From: GWE2-42-39 sp963662895
GTDB taxonomy: Bacteria; Bacteroidota; Bacteroidia; Bacteroidales; Prolixibacteraceae
NCBI GenBank assembly: GCA_963662895.1
Contig: OY759982.1
Location: 2,666,001 to 2,730,000 of the forward strand
DNA length: 64,000 nt
Direction: 5' to 3'
Shown: positions 18,255-28,165 of the stretch, one piece after another
Layout: each line of letters begins with the position of its first letter
Position numbering within the stretch: the stretch's first letter is position 1
Notes under the pieces: generated by a model
The model's input: the letters and a program-made list of their open reading frames with translations, nothing else
Told to the model about the DNA's origin: nothing
Database searches by the model: none
Translations under genes and position numbers: made by a program

Positions 18255-19852
18255 TCTGTTACAGATCAGTTTTCAATCTGGCAATAATCTTTAAGGAGTT
18301 TAAAACGTTCATGTGATTTTTCAACACAGTATCCGTGATGGATCGTAATACGGCAAATCTGAAAGCTCCGTTTGTCGACCTAAACTGACCTGATACTTTT
18401 TGTTTCACCTTTATATTTCGGATAGCCCGTTCCGATGCATTATTATCGGGAGGTACTTCCGGCCTATAAAGAAATGTAAAAATAAATTCACGATACTTTT
18501 TCAATCGTTTTTGAAAAACGGTCAATTCATTTTTGTCCTTAGGTATTTTGTACCCCAATAAAAAATCAAGCCTGGATTCTATCTGGAATATTCTCGGATC
18601 TGGCACGTAATAGTCCGGGGCTTCCATCCGTTTTTCCTGATCCAGGGCTTGGCTGAGAAGAAGTTTTGTGACGCGGCTCCATTTGTGTGCGTAAAGTTCC
18701 CCCAAATAGTTGAGATCCCTTAGCAGGTGGGCAAGGCAGAGCTGGTGGGATAATGCTTTGGTATTAAAATGGCTTACCCAGCAGTCATGTACGAGGACGG
18801 AGTTTTTAAATCCTTTTTCAAACGTCTGGTCTATGCTCTTTTGCCCCCTGTTGTCGGTTATTGTAATAAATGTAGCTTCTTCGTTCTGCCATGTCCATGC
18901 CCAGTGTTTGTCCCCGTCTACTTTCACCCCGGTCTCATCGCTACCGGTAGCATATTTTTTGTTGCCCTGTAGTTTTTGCTTAATCAATTCATATGCGGGC
19001 TGCGCCTTTGTGACAAGCCTGTCCAATACATAATGGATTCCACCTTCGCTTATGGGGGCATTAAAAACATCGGAGAAGATTTCCCTGATCCTTTTGAACG
19101 GGATATACTGCCTTGTATGGAAGTACCCTATCAGGCTTTCTATGTTGTTCCCGTAACTGACAGGGGAACCGGCTTCTCCGGGGTAATCCCCTTCGTTGAT
19201 ATGGCCACAGCTGCATTGCTTTGTGTATATGCGGTGTTCCGTCACCTTTATTTTTATTTCCGGAATATCGTAAACTTGCCGCTTCCCCTTATATTCGGCC
19301 GGGATATTTTCAAGGCTGTTGCCACAGCAATGGCAGTAATTGGGTACATGGTCTTTTGTTATATCGGGACTATCTGTCATTTTTAACGTATTTCCCTTTC
19401 TTCCTTTTTGGCCTCCCGGTTTTAACCCGCTTTTCTCGCGTAAGCTTTTGCGTTTGGGACGGTTTTCGTCTTTCGATGGGGGGATACTGCTGTTATTGCT
19501 GTTCTTTGGTGTTTCATATTTGGCCAAACGTTTTTTTAAGTATTCATTTTCCTTGGTTAGGGTATCAACTTTATTGGTCAGGTAATTTACTTTTTCGACA
19601 AGCGCAATAACCGTTTGTTGCAATTTTTCCAAATCGTTTGACATATCACAAAGAAATGCTCTTTACAATTTAAATACAAGGTGTTAACAGAAAAGTTGTC
19701 AAGTCTGAAAACGGCAATATGTTAATAAAGGTTGCTTTTGAAAATTTAAACCCTCTGAGAATCGAATATTTCATTGAAAAGCAATTTTCAATGAAAAAAT
19801 TTCAAATATCGTTTTCTCAACAACATAGAATTAAAACTGATCTGTTACAAAG
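18255..19852 (-). mobile_element. IS66-family element (single-ORF form)
   Basis: The transposase gene is bounded by imperfect inverted ends: GTTACAGATCAGTTTT at 18258-18273 and its complement AAAACTGATCTGTTAC at 19833-19848, differing at one base when aligned. The motif AATTAAA occurs just outside both ends (18248-18254 and 19853-19859) and may be a worn 8-bp target duplication, the IS66 size. No tnpA or tnpB accessory genes are present, as in ISBst12-like members. It marks the left border of the accessory island. Confidence 0.6.
18259..19644 (-). CDS. tnpC: IS66-family transposase (TnpC)
   Basis: A 461-residue DDE transposase. An N-terminal leucine-zipper-like coiled coil (residues 1-45) is followed by a lysine- and proline-rich linker (SIPPSKDENRPKRKS). 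Next comes the IS66 zinc-binding segment HCCGNSLENIP with later CSCGHINEG. The catalytic core includes GSDETGVKVDGDKHWAW, VLVHDCWVSHF and the C-terminal block PPDNNASERAIRNIKVKQKV. It looks intact. The stop codon lies inside the left terminal repeat. Confidence 0.9.
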   Translation of the reverse strand: MSNDLEKLQQTVIALVEKVNYLTNKVDTLTKENEYLKKRLAKYETPKNSNNSSIPPSKDENRPKRKSLREKSGLKPGGQKGRKGNTLKMTDSPDITKDHVPNYCHCCGNSLENIPAEYKGKRQVYDIPEIKIKVTEHRIYTKQCSCGHINEGDYPGEAGSPVSYGNNIESLIGYFHTRQYIPFKRIREIFSDVFNAPISEGGIHYVLDRLVTKAQPAYELIKQKLQGNKKYATGSDETGVKVDGDKHWAWTWQNEEATFITITDNRGQKSIDQTFEKGFKNSVLVHDCWVSHFNTKALSHQLCLAHLLRDLNYLGELYAHKWSRVTKLLLSQALDQEKRMEAPDYYVPDPRIFQIESRLDFLLGYKIPKDKNELTVFQKRLKKYREFIFTFLYRPEVPPDNNASERAIRNIKVKQKVSGQFRSTNGAFRFAVLRSITDTVLKNHMNVLNSLKIIARLKTDL

Positions 19853-19906
19853 AATTAAAGGGAAAATACAAAGTAGAATTTTTTTCATCTTATTTTTTTA
19901 ATTGTT

Positions 19907-20764
19907 GCACCGGGTAGCTTACGCCCCCTAAGAACCGTACGAGCCAGTTTCCCGGCATACGGCTCAAGCCCTTTTAAGGCTATCCCGCGAAGGGATACCC
20001 GCCCATGATTTATTGTTTCTTGCATAACAAATGTAGTTACTTGCTTGCACTCTTTAGCTAAATCTTCTCTCCATTTTGTTCGTTTGAAGAAATATTTGTC
20101 GAATTCAGGCAGATAAGGATTTGCATTACTCTTCACTTTAACATGATAACGAATGGGAACGTACGCAATACGGTATAACCGGTTGTGTTCGATCCCTTTC
20201 TTCATTATTCTTTAATCGGAAAAGTGATTGTTTTGAAAGTAGCGATAATAAATCCGCCAACGGTTTTTGTTCCCGTGTTGGTATTTAGCCCATCGTTTAA
20301 GCTGCCGGTAAATGAATGTCCCAAAACGGGAGAAAGTCCGTTTTGCACATATGCCCTTGTGGTCGTTTGACCACCCCCGTATAACCGGGTTTAGCACCCG
20401 GATGATAGCGGTGTAAAAAAGCGTTCTTTGAAAAAATGGACTTTCCTGTTGACGGCAAAAAACTTTCCGCGCTTGCCGAACGGAAAAATGATGCCCGCCC
20501 GGATGATAAAAAGCTGGCATCTCTGCCGCTTTTCCTGGTCCCGGCGGAAAAGAAGGCCAAAACCGGAATGGAAAAATGCAGGAAGGACAGTAAAAAATCA
20601 TTTAATCCCCTTAGACTGATCATTTAAGTACCAGCGGTTTAGCCCAACACGAATTAAAACATAATTGAGCAGGGGGGCCGAAAGCCGGAGATATCAAAAA
20701 AGGCAGCAGATATACAAACCGACTGCCTTTTTTCATGGCTCAACTGTGCCTTAATTCCTAATTT
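19907..20764 (-). repeat. 0.86-kb composite repeat, copy 1 (intron 3' end + IS91-like tail + attC-like site)
   Basis: First of four near-identical units (others at 33478, 34901 and 38634). Read on the minus strand it runs: attC-like hairpin (20642-20767), a 260-bp tail also found after the IS91-like transposase at 28.16-28.44 kb, then the last ~490 bases of a group II intron. The intron part includes a maturase C-terminus (LNPVIRGWSNDHKGICAK, later AYVPIRYHVKV and KECKQVT) and domain V at 19932-19965. In this copy the maturase frame is broken between the two halves near 20208. The sequence to the right (20765) is the start of the helicase cassette. Confidence 0.85.
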
Positions 20765-20767
20765 GTT
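20642..20767 (-). repeat. attC-like site, type A, copy 1
   Basis: On the minus strand this is AAC, a ~115-base foldable stem, then GTTGGGC, which fits the integron core GTTRRRY. The outer arms GAATTAAAACA.../...TGCCTTAATTC pair over about 20 positions with three mismatches, and an inner stem AAAAAAGGCAG / CTGCCTTTTTT follows. Other copies are at 34215-34340, 35637-35762 and 39370-39494; half of one remains at 28403-28437. The side facing the helicase gene ends in a cassette-specific core (TGCCCCAAC on the minus strand). Confidence 0.65.
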
Positions 20768-23700
20768 GGGGCATCGTGCTTTTTTCTTCATTAACTCTCA
20801 TCATGTTTCTTCTCAAAGTATAGCTCGGGTAAAATTATTTTTACTTCTTTTTCTGTTCCTTCTTTCTGCCAATAAACAATGAAGTTCACCTTTGCTCCTT
20901 TCAGTTCATAGTTTCTTTGTCTTAGTGATTCAATTTGATTTACAAACTGCATGGAAAATTTTAAAATAGATTGTCCCTTTGAATTCAAACATTCATACCC
21001 GTTTAAAGTCAAATTATCTCCACTTGTAAGTTGAGAAACTAAATACTGTCTGTTAATGAAGTAGTCAAGCCAAACATCTTTGTAAGTTAAGTGCATAGCC
21101 AACTCCTTTGGTGGCAGATAAATTTCCCTATCCTCAATTCGTTCTATATTCTCTGCTGAAAGATTGTCTAAAAAATTAGAATTCAGGTGAATGGTTAAGT
21201 TTTGTTTTGCCCTTGTCATAGCAACATATAATTGCCGCCTGGCTTCGTCTGTTGAAGGGTTAAAATTTTCAAGCATTAGAAAAACATTATCAAACTCTTT
21301 TCCCTTTGCTTTATGAATAGTTGAAACAAAAATTGTCTCCCCGTTGTCATTGAAGAAATCTTCCAATCTGGATTCACGAATAAAAACCTCTAAATCGGAT
21401 TTGTATTTTTTCTTTGGATTTGTCGCCTCAAAATCCTTGATGATATTAGTACAAATTTCCAACTTATTGCTTTTGCTAAACTTATTAAATAATTCTCTTT
21501 TAGCAGTATCCCAAACTTCATCATTGATTACGAAAACATCATTAGCAAAATTCAACTTACTTAAAAAGAATCTGACTTCCTCAAGATTATATAAACCGAA
21601 TCCGTCATTCGGTTGAATCAGTTTTGCCTGCATCCCATTTTTCAAAAGAAGTCCGGTTATTTGTAAAGCTTCTTCATTTGTTTTTGTCAACACACATGTA
21701 GTTCCTGTAAATTCAGTTTTGAGTATATCTTGTACAAGCGGAGTAATGAGATTCGCACTTTGATAACTGACCAATTTTATTTTTCCATTCTCAGTTTGCT
21801 TTGGAATAATTGGTGTTTCTTTCAATCGGTATTGAATGCGTTTGACAAACTGATTTGTAAAATGAACAAGGTTGCTTTTGCTTCTGTAATTTTCAACTAG
21901 CTCATTTTTAACTGCTTTGTTTACCTGAATAAACTGTTCAAGATATTTTGAGCTTGCTCCCCGGAATTCATAAATGTTCTGGTCATCATCACCAACCGCA
22001 ATCACTCTCATGTCTTCATTTTGTTCCATCAACGTATTTATCAGGTTGAACTCATCTTCGTCCATATCCTGGGCTTCGTCAATTACCAAAACTGTTTTTG
22101 TAATTCGGCTAACTTCAACTTCTTTGTTCCTGATTTTTTCAATCGTCTTTTTTAAAATCACATCCGACTTCTCAAGACTTCCAACCTTCCCTAATAAGTC
22201 GAAGCAGTAAGAGTGGAATGTTTTAATTTCTATGTAGTTAGCGGCATTGCCAATAAGCTTGAGTAAACGTTTTTTAAATTCTGTTGCTGCTGCTCTAGAA
22301 AAAGTAACCATGAGTAACTGCTCATGCTTTACATCTTCCATTAAAAGCAGCGAAGCAAGTTTGTGAACTAGCACTCGGGTTTTTCCGCTTCCGGGACCAG
22401 CTGCGACAACTATATATTTTGTTTCATTGTCGGTAATGATTTTCAACTGAGTTGGTGAAAGTTCACCGAATAACTGTCTGAACTTCGCAGGAGTTAAGTT
22501 TCGTTTAATTTCATTTTGTCGGCTACCTTTGAAATATTTGTTGAGAAACGAAGTATAGTTCAATTGGAAATAGTCTTCAACAAATTGTAAAGCATCTCTG
22601 TAATCACTTATCATTTTCTTAGCATACTCGCCAACAATATGAATTTGTTGAACTTTATTTTCGTAAAACTGATTTAATTTCTGATAATCTTCAACTTTGT
22701 AACGCTTCTTGTTATCCTGCTCTAAACGTTCAATTGTTAGTCGGTTATATACTACAAGAAAACCTCCCTCAATTTTAATTGCCTCAATTCGTGATAAATA
22801 GAACAGTGTATCTTCAACATCTTCTATTGAAACTTTTTTCCCGAAACTGGCTATTGAATTTTCAAATGCCTCTTTTAGTTCATGAACAGAAAACTCAACT
22901 AAAACTTCTTCTTTTTCTGCATCATTTTCTGAAACACACAAATTACTTTTATCATAAAGTAATTCAACTATGAACTTTGCCAACTCATACCGCTTCTCTA
23001 ATTTCTCTTTTAGCAATTCTTTTGGATGGAGACTAAGAACAACAAAATGGTTGTTCGAATATTCCAGATTTTGTCGCTTAATCCAATTTTTTATTGCCCA
23101 ATAGTTTATGATAGTTTTAATCTTATTGGTGTTGATATCATCACAACCTTTCTGTTCTGCTTCTTCATTCAACTCCTTGATGTGGAATGTCTTTTCCTGT
23201 TCTTCAAATAATGGAAGTAAAAAATTTTCAATCCTGCTGAATGATTCAACAATGTTGAGAGAACGGTTCTTATTTTCTCCTTTCTTGATGAACGCTGTTA
23301 AATCTTTTGCATCAGCCAAAATTTTTTCTTCTCGTAAAAGGTTCACAATGTTTATTACTTCCTCCTTAACAATTCCCAAATGGTCGCTGATGTAGTCAAT
23401 TCTTGATTCGGCTGATTCTTCGTTCGATTGTTTCCTGCTTTTACTTGAAAAGAGTTTTTTAATAATTCGGATTCCTTTTTCTTTTTGCTTTTCTTCAAAT
23501 CGTTCAGAAGCATTGATTTTGTCAATAGCTTCTTGTGCATTCTTTGAAAGAATACTATTGGCAAAAACCCTCGGCATGTTTTGCCCCCGTTTTAAATATC
23601 CGGCATCTTCTAATGCGGCAATAGCTGTTGTTACCCTTGTTTCTATTTTAACTACGTTATCATCCCAACCTGCCTTCCTTGCAATCTCCAAAGCTGAATT

Positions 23701-25693
23701 TGAAACAGTAGAACGAAATTTTGTAATTTCTTTTATCGCTTTCCAAATCTGTTGAATTTCCTTAATTGATAGTTTTGTTTGATTTAGCAGAATAAAATGT
23801 TTTCCAAGGTCCTCTTCATTGAACAGGACAAAACAATCTGCGACAATTTTTTCATCTCGCCCTGCTCGTCCAGCTTCCTGAATATAGTTCTCCAATGAAT
23901 CGGAAATTTCATAGTGAATAACCATGCCGACATCTTTTTTGTCAACTCCCATTCCGAACGCAGAAGTTGCAACCATGATTGGGATTTCACCCGAAATAAA
24001 AGCATTTTGGTTTGCCGTTTTTTCCTTGACATCCATTTTGCCGTGATATGGTTTTGCATTAAACCCATCTTTGGTTAATCTTTCTGCTAATAAGTATGCT
24101 TTTCGTGTTCTTGACACATATATGATGGTAGGGCAATTTTTTTCCTCAATTAAATCTCGTACGGTTTGATATTTTTCTTCCTCGTTCCCCTTCTCAAAAA
24201 CTTTATATTGAAGATTTGTTCTCGATGTTTTTGACGTAAACAGTTCAAGGTCAATAGAAAGTTTTTCTTTGAAATAGTCGCGGATATCTTCAATCACTTT
24301 TTGTTTTGCTGTTGCAGTGAAGCACGAAACAGGAATTTCATCTTCAAGATTTTTCTTCTCCTGAATTGATTTGATAAAATCACCGATATATAAATAATCA
24401 ACCCTGAAATCCTGCCCCCATGATGAAAAACAGTGCGCTTCATCAATAACAAAACGAACGATTTTTCTGCCTAAAATCAAGCGTTCAATTGTTCGTGAAC
24501 GCAACGACTCAGGTGAAATATAGAGAATAGATGCCGAACCATCTTCAACCCGCTCAAATGATTTGGCTCTTTCAATAGGGTCAAGCAACCCATTTATTGT
24601 AACTGCTTCAGTAATTCCAATTTTTTCAAGATTGTCAACTTGGTCTTTCATCAAAGATTGCAAAGGTGAAATTACAATTGTTAATCCTTTGGCAGTTTCG
24701 CCACTCATCAAAGCCGGAACTTGAAAAGTGATTGACTTTCCACCGCCAGTCGGAAATACTGCAAGAATTGATTTATTGTCAACAGCTGCTTTAACTGCCT
24801 TCTCTTGCAATGGTTCTCCTCCGTATGTTCTAAATGAATCAAAGCCGAACAGTCTTTTCAGTCCTTTATGTATATCTAAGGCGTTGTTGCAATATGCACA
24901 ACCTTCAATACATGGTTTATTACGTAGTAGAAACATTATCCTTTCAACTTCAGGGTAATTTTTAAGTACCCAAGGAGGTGTTATGGAATGAATCTTTTTG
25001 TGGTTAATGAAAGAATTGATTAGGGATAAGCAGTAAGCAAGTTCAATAGGATGTTCTCTTATTATTTTTGAGAGGTCGATCTGCTCGCAAATTTCATTTT
25101 CAAACTTTTCACGAATCAGGTTTTCAATATCTTTCCTCTCGCTTGTGTATTCAATAAAATGGAAAAAAGAGCGGAACTCTTTTTGGTTATTCAGAAGCAA
25201 ATAGAAAATTTGCTTTATCGTTCTGTTAGTCTCCTTGAATGCGGCAATTTCATCATAGAATAAATCTTTCGCTTTGATTGAATCGTTCAAGGGATTGTTT
25301 GTGTCTTCAGATTGTAGCTTGTCGTCTTTCAGTAAAGCATGATATGGTTTAGTTGGAAAAAGTAATGGAGAGAGAAACAGCGTGTCAACAATGTTAATTG
25401 CGTTGATACCTGCATCTGTCAATGCGTTACCTATGTATTTTATGTCATGATTGAAAATATTGTGTCCGCAAATGAATTCTGTACCGTTTAGAAACTGTGT
25501 GAACTCCGTAACCGAACTTTTATGAAAAGAACTGTCATCATCCTTGACGCTTCCTATGTCAAGAATTTTTCGGCTTTTTGGTTCAATTTCGGTATCTATG
25601 AATGCAATTGTGTTCATTTTCGGTTAACTAAGTTATCATTCATCAGTGAAAGTGAATATGTTTAGTGTCTTTTTTTTCAGCATGTGCCCCAAC
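20765..25693 (-). other. Integron-like cassette carrying the helicase fusion
   Basis: The gene is bracketed by a private inverted repeat: GTTGGGGCA at 20765-20773 and TGCCCCAAC at 25685-25693, 9 of 9 positions complementary. Left of it lies attC-like type A and right of it type C, so the short repeat belongs to this unit and not to the neighbouring hairpins. That is the arrangement expected of an integron cassette, whose first bases (TTRRRY) pair with its own inverse core. At 4.9 kb this would be a very large cassette. Confidence 0.6.
20791..25617 (-). CDS. DEDD exonuclease - RecQ helicase - UvrD helicase fusion protein
   Basis: A single 1608-residue protein with three enzyme modules. Residues 1-125 look like a DnaQ-type 3'-5' exonuclease (FIDTE with D8/E10; GHNIFNHDIKYI with D58; NPLNDSIKAKD with D112). 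A small cysteine pattern CIEGCAYC (236-243) precedes a RecQ-like core: Walker A VFPTGGGKS (288-295), DEAH at 392-395, YHGKMD, ATSAFGMGVDK and QEAGRAGRD. The C-terminal third is a UvrD/Rep superfamily 1 helicase: AAGPGSGKTRVL (~1068-1079), VIDEAQDMDEDEF, GDDDQNIYEFRGA, STIHKAKGKEFD and YVAMTRAK. Expected to unwind and degrade DNA; its presence in a mobile cassette suggests a phage-defence role (inference). No frameshifts. Confidence 0.88.
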   Translation of the reverse strand: MNTIAFIDTEIEPKSRKILDIGSVKDDDSSFHKSSVTEFTQFLNGTEFICGHNIFNHDIKYIGNALTDAGINAINIVDTLFLSPLLFPTKPYHALLKDDKLQSEDTNNPLNDSIKAKDLFYDEIAAFKETNRTIKQIFYLLLNNQKEFRSFFHFIEYTSERKDIENLIREKFENEICEQIDLSKIIREHPIELAYCLSLINSFINHKKIHSITPPWVLKNYPEVERIMFLLRNKPCIEGCAYCNNALDIHKGLKRLFGFDSFRTYGGEPLQEKAVKAAVDNKSILAVFPTGGGKSITFQVPALMSGETAKGLTIVISPLQSLMKDQVDNLEKIGITEAVTINGLLDPIERAKSFERVEDGSASILYISPESLRSRTIERLILGRKIVRFVIDEAHCFSSWGQDFRVDYLYIGDFIKSIQEKKNLEDEIPVSCFTATAKQKVIEDIRDYFKEKLSIDLELFTSKTSRTNLQYKVFEKGNEEEKYQTVRDLIEEKNCPTIIYVSRTRKAYLLAERLTKDGFNAKPYHGKMDVKEKTANQNAFISGEIPIMVATSAFGMGVDKKDVGMVIHYEISDSLENYIQEAGRAGRDEKIVADCFVLFNEEDLGKHFILLNQTKLSIKEIQQIWKAIKEITKFRSTVSNSALEIARKAGWDDNVVKIETRVTTAIAALEDAGYLKRGQNMPRVFANSILSKNAQEAIDKINASERFEEKQKEKGIRIIKKLFSSKSRKQSNEESAESRIDYISDHLGIVKEEVINIVNLLREEKILADAKDLTAFIKKGENKNRSLNIVESFSRIENFLLPLFEEQEKTFHIKELNEEAEQKGCDDINTNKIKTIINYWAIKNWIKRQNLEYSNNHFVVLSLHPKELLKEKLEKRYELAKFIVELLYDKSNLCVSENDAEKEEVLVEFSVHELKEAFENSIASFGKKVSIEDVEDTLFYLSRIEAIKIEGGFLVVYNRLTIERLEQDNKKRYKVEDYQKLNQFYENKVQQIHIVGEYAKKMISDYRDALQFVEDYFQLNYTSFLNKYFKGSRQNEIKRNLTPAKFRQLFGELSPTQLKIITDNETKYIVVAAGPGSGKTRVLVHKLASLLLMEDVKHEQLLMVTFSRAAATEFKKRLLKLIGNAANYIEIKTFHSYCFDLLGKVGSLEKSDVILKKTIEKIRNKEVEVSRITKTVLVIDEAQDMDEDEFNLINTLMEQNEDMRVIAVGDDDQNIYEFRGASSKYLEQFIQVNKAVKNELVENYRSKSNLVHFTNQFVKRIQYRLKETPIIPKQTENGKIKLVSYQSANLITPLVQDILKTEFTGTTCVLTKTNEEALQITGLLLKNGMQAKLIQPNDGFGLYNLEEVRFFLSKLNFANDVFVINDEVWDTAKRELFNKFSKSNKLEICTNIIKDFEATNPKKKYKSDLEVFIRESRLEDFFNDNGETIFVSTIHKAKGKEFDNVFLMLENFNPSTDEARRQLYVAMTRAKQNLTIHLNSNFLDNLSAENIERIEDREIYLPPKELAMHLTYKDVWLDYFINRQYLVSQLTSGDNLTLNGYECLNSKGQSILKFSMQFVNQIESLRQRNYELKGAKVNFIVYWQKEGTEKEVKIILPELYFEKKHDES

Positions 25694-25822
25694 GGTTTGC
25701 AGGTATGAAACGTTGCGCATTTCGAAGCACTTCCATATCAGACCGTTGCCGCCGTTTATTAAATGTTATGTCGCTCAAATTTAGCACTATCCGCGCAATG
25801 TTTTTTACCGCGTGTCTATGCT
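25685..25822 (-). repeat. attC-like site, type C, copy 1
   Basis: A ~130-base foldable site. GGTATGAAACGTTGCGC (from 25711) can pair with GCGCAATGTTTTTTACCG further right. The second copy is at 36671-36810 and shares both arms plus the middle block TTAAATGTTATG. The helicase cassette starts at its left edge (TGCCCCAAC). The right edge should be a GTT core but reads CGCGTGTCTATGC, apparently a worn form matching the neighbouring lipoprotein cassette's GCATACAAC end. Confidence 0.5.
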
Positions 25823-25848
25823 GTACTTTGTTTTTTGAGCTTTATAAT

Positions 25849-26373
25849 CTATTTCTTTACCTCCTCAATCTTAATATCTTTTAAATAAAATGTCCCAGAA
25901 TTACAAAAAATGGTTAACATAAATGAATCTTCACCTTCTTTAGCTTCAAAATAATCATAAAATGTAGTCCAGTCAGTATGTAATTCTTGTGTTTTTGATA
26001 TCGGAGGGTTTCCATTCTCTCCTGCAAGTGTGAAATTTCTTTTAGATGTAACAGGGTTTTTCCAAAAAGAATACAAAATAACAGGATTGGCACTAAGATT
26101 CTTTAAAGTAATTGAAAGTTTGTATTTCTTTCCAGTTTCAATTTCTGTTTTTCCTCTAATTGTAAATTCATCTATTACATCAATTTTCAAGTAATTATCA
26201 TTATCTGACACCTCGTTAATTTGATAATCATTGTTATCATCAATTTTCAGCAAAATATTAAGGTCATTTTTTGAAATTATACTATCAATCTTATCATTAT
26301 AAACAAAAGTATTGCAGCCGTAAAAAAACATTACAGATACAAGTAGCGATAGGATTCCTATTTTTTTCATCAT
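25849..26373 (-). CDS. Small lipoprotein of unknown function
   Basis: A 174-residue protein with a lipoprotein signal MKKIGILSLLVSVMFFYGCN. The mature part is rich in beta-strand-like stretches (KLSITLKNLSANPVILYSFW; FMLTIFCNSGTFYLKDIKI) and resembles a carbohydrate-binding or jelly-roll fold, but I do not recognise a family. It occupies its own cassette, bounded on the right by GCATACAAC at 26439-26447. ATG 26373 or the next codon are equivalent starts. Confidence 0.65.
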   Translation of the reverse strand: MMKKIGILSLLVSVMFFYGCNTFVYNDKIDSIISKNDLNILLKIDDNNDYQINEVSDNDNYLKIDVIDEFTIRGKTEIETGKKYKLSITLKNLSANPVILYSFWKNPVTSKRNFTLAGENGNPPISKTQELHTDWTTFYDYFEAKEGEDSFMLTIFCNSGTFYLKDIKIEEVKK

Positions 26374-26438
26374 TCTTAATTTGTTATTTATATTTTAAAA
26401 ATCTCATTTTCCATAATATCCAAGACTTTGTTTGTATT

Positions 26439-26578
26439 GCATACAACGGTGGTGGGTCGAGGTCGTGGCGGTCAGACGAGAGTCTGAACAGTCCGACCGA
26501 AACTGAGGTTGGGACGAGATTCGACTTGTCGAATCCGCACAAACCCAGCCATGCCTTATACCACGTGTTGAACTAAAC
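26439..26578 (-). repeat. attC-like site, type D
   Basis: A ~140-base region between the lipoprotein cassette and the IS91-like remnant cassette. On the minus strand it opens with GTTTAGTTCAAC, contains a perfect inner hairpin GATTCGAC / GTCGAATC with a two-base loop, and closes with GTTGTATGC. The outer pairing (ACGTGGT with ACCACC) is weak. The bases on both sides match the private ends of the adjoining units. Confidence 0.45.
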
Positions 26579-26655
26579 CTCACTGGCGTTCGGTGGTTTT
26601 TGAGGCCACCGAAAACCAGTATCTTTGAGGCATTTAATCATTTAATTATCTTATT

Positions 26656-27130
26656 ATGACAAATTTAAAAAAAGATTTGAACAGGAAGCGGTATTACGCA
26701 ATTTAAGTTTAAAGACAAGAAAGAGTTACTGGTGGCACATCGTTGATTTCAGCAACTTTTTGCAAAAAAGATCCGGCACAAACCGGGGTGGAAGAGCTCC
26801 GGGCTTATTTTCAGACGATGCTCACCGACGGGAACCACAAACCGGGCAGTGTCAAAATGGGGTATTACGCACTGCGGGTCCTTTTTACCAACATTTATCA
26901 CAAAGAATGGGCGAAAGAATACCTTCCTACCCCCAAGGTAGCCAAAACCCTTCCGCTGGTCCTTTCGAAAGACGAAGTAAAAGAAGTCCTGGCGGCTATT
27001 GACAATTTCAAGCACCGGACCATCCTCATGCTTATTTATTCCACCGGGGCCAGGGTATCGGAAAGTGTCAACCTCAAACTTACGGACATTGACAGTAAGC
27101 GGATGCAGGTCAATATACAGGAAGGGAAAG
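26656..27130 (+). pseudogene. Tyrosine recombinase remnant of the IS91-like element
   Basis: The frame begins EQEAVLRNLSLKTRKSYWWH and shifts by one base near 26770. It then continues as ELRAYFQTMLTDGNHKPGSV and LMLIYSTGARVSESVNLKLT, the core-binding domain and first catalytic arginine region of a tyrosine recombinase. It breaks at IQEGK, where the sequence jumps into the zinc-finger part of the Y2 transposase. The catalytic HxLRH and tyrosine are lost. The better copy is at 39.6-43.0 kb. Confidence 0.7.
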
Positions 27131-28165
27131 TCATACAACAGTTGCCGTAACCGTCATTGCCCGGTATGCCAGCAAAAAGACAAGCTGGAGTGGCTGGACA
27201 AGCGTATGAAAGAACTTCTTCCGGTTGGATATTACCATCTGGTATTTACCCTTCCGCATGAGCTAAACAGGCTTTGCCTGCAAAACAAGAAAGTAATGTA
27301 TGGTTTATTATTTAAAGCCGTGTCGCAAACCCTTTTGGAACTCACCAAAGACACGCGGCACCTGGGGGCAGATATTGGATTAATTACCGTGTTGCACACC
27401 TGGGGGCAAAACATGACGGAGCATCCGCACCTGCATTGTATAATGCCCGCAGGTGGACTGAGTTTTGACCGGGAGCACTGGGTGCATGTACCGGACAAAA
27501 ACAATTTTTTTATAGCAGGAAAGGTGTTGTCAAAAAAGTTCAGGGGTAAATACCAGGATTTACTGAAACAGGAATACGACAAGGGAAAACTGGTACTGAC
27601 CGGCAAACTGACGGACATAAAAGGGCCTGTGAAGTTTAACCGGATGCTCACACTTTTATACCAAAAAGATTGGGTGGTGAATGTGCAGGCGCCCATGGGT
27701 AAACCCGAAAAGATACTGGAATACCTCTCTCGTTACGTGTTCCGCATTGCCATTACCGACCGCCGCATTTTGGAGCTGAAAGACGGCAAAGTACTGTTCT
27801 CGTGGAAAGATTACCGTTCCGGGCATTTCAGGAAAATGCGGCTGGATACCGATGAGTTTATCCGTCGTTTCCTGTTGCACGTGTTGCCGAAAGGTTTTTT
27901 TAAAGTGAGGTATTACGGTATTTTTTCCAGCCGTTACCGCAAAGGAAACATTGAAATGGCAAAAATGCTGCTGGACGAAGAAGCCCAAACCAAAAAAGAA
28001 GAGGCATTGGAAGATGGCCGCCAGGTTTGGGGAAAACAGGATACGGTATGGGATGAAATCCTGGAATGTATTCGAAACTACCGCCAACCCAACTGCCCGG
28101 TATGTAAAAAGGGGAGGCTGCGTTTTGCCGGTATGGTGCGAGATATGCCCAGGGCACCCGGATGA
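27125..28165 (+). pseudogene. IS91-like Y2 transposase, 5'-truncated
   Basis: From SYNSCRNRHCPVC onward the protein follows IS91-family (Y2_Tnp) transposases: VFTLPHELNRL, HTWGQNMTEHPHLHCIM (HUH metal site), EYLSRYVFRIAITDRRI with the catalytic tyrosine region, and a C-terminal zinc pair CPVCKKG. About 60 N-terminal residues are missing because of the deletion that fused it to the recombinase fragment. Compared with the copy at 43.0-44.2 kb it is a divergent relative, not a recent duplicate. Confidence 0.75.

Noticed and set aside
19907..20764. The 106- and 129-residue minus-strand frames as separate genes
   Set aside because: They are fragments of a group II intron maturase and of the IS91-like tail within a repeated unit.
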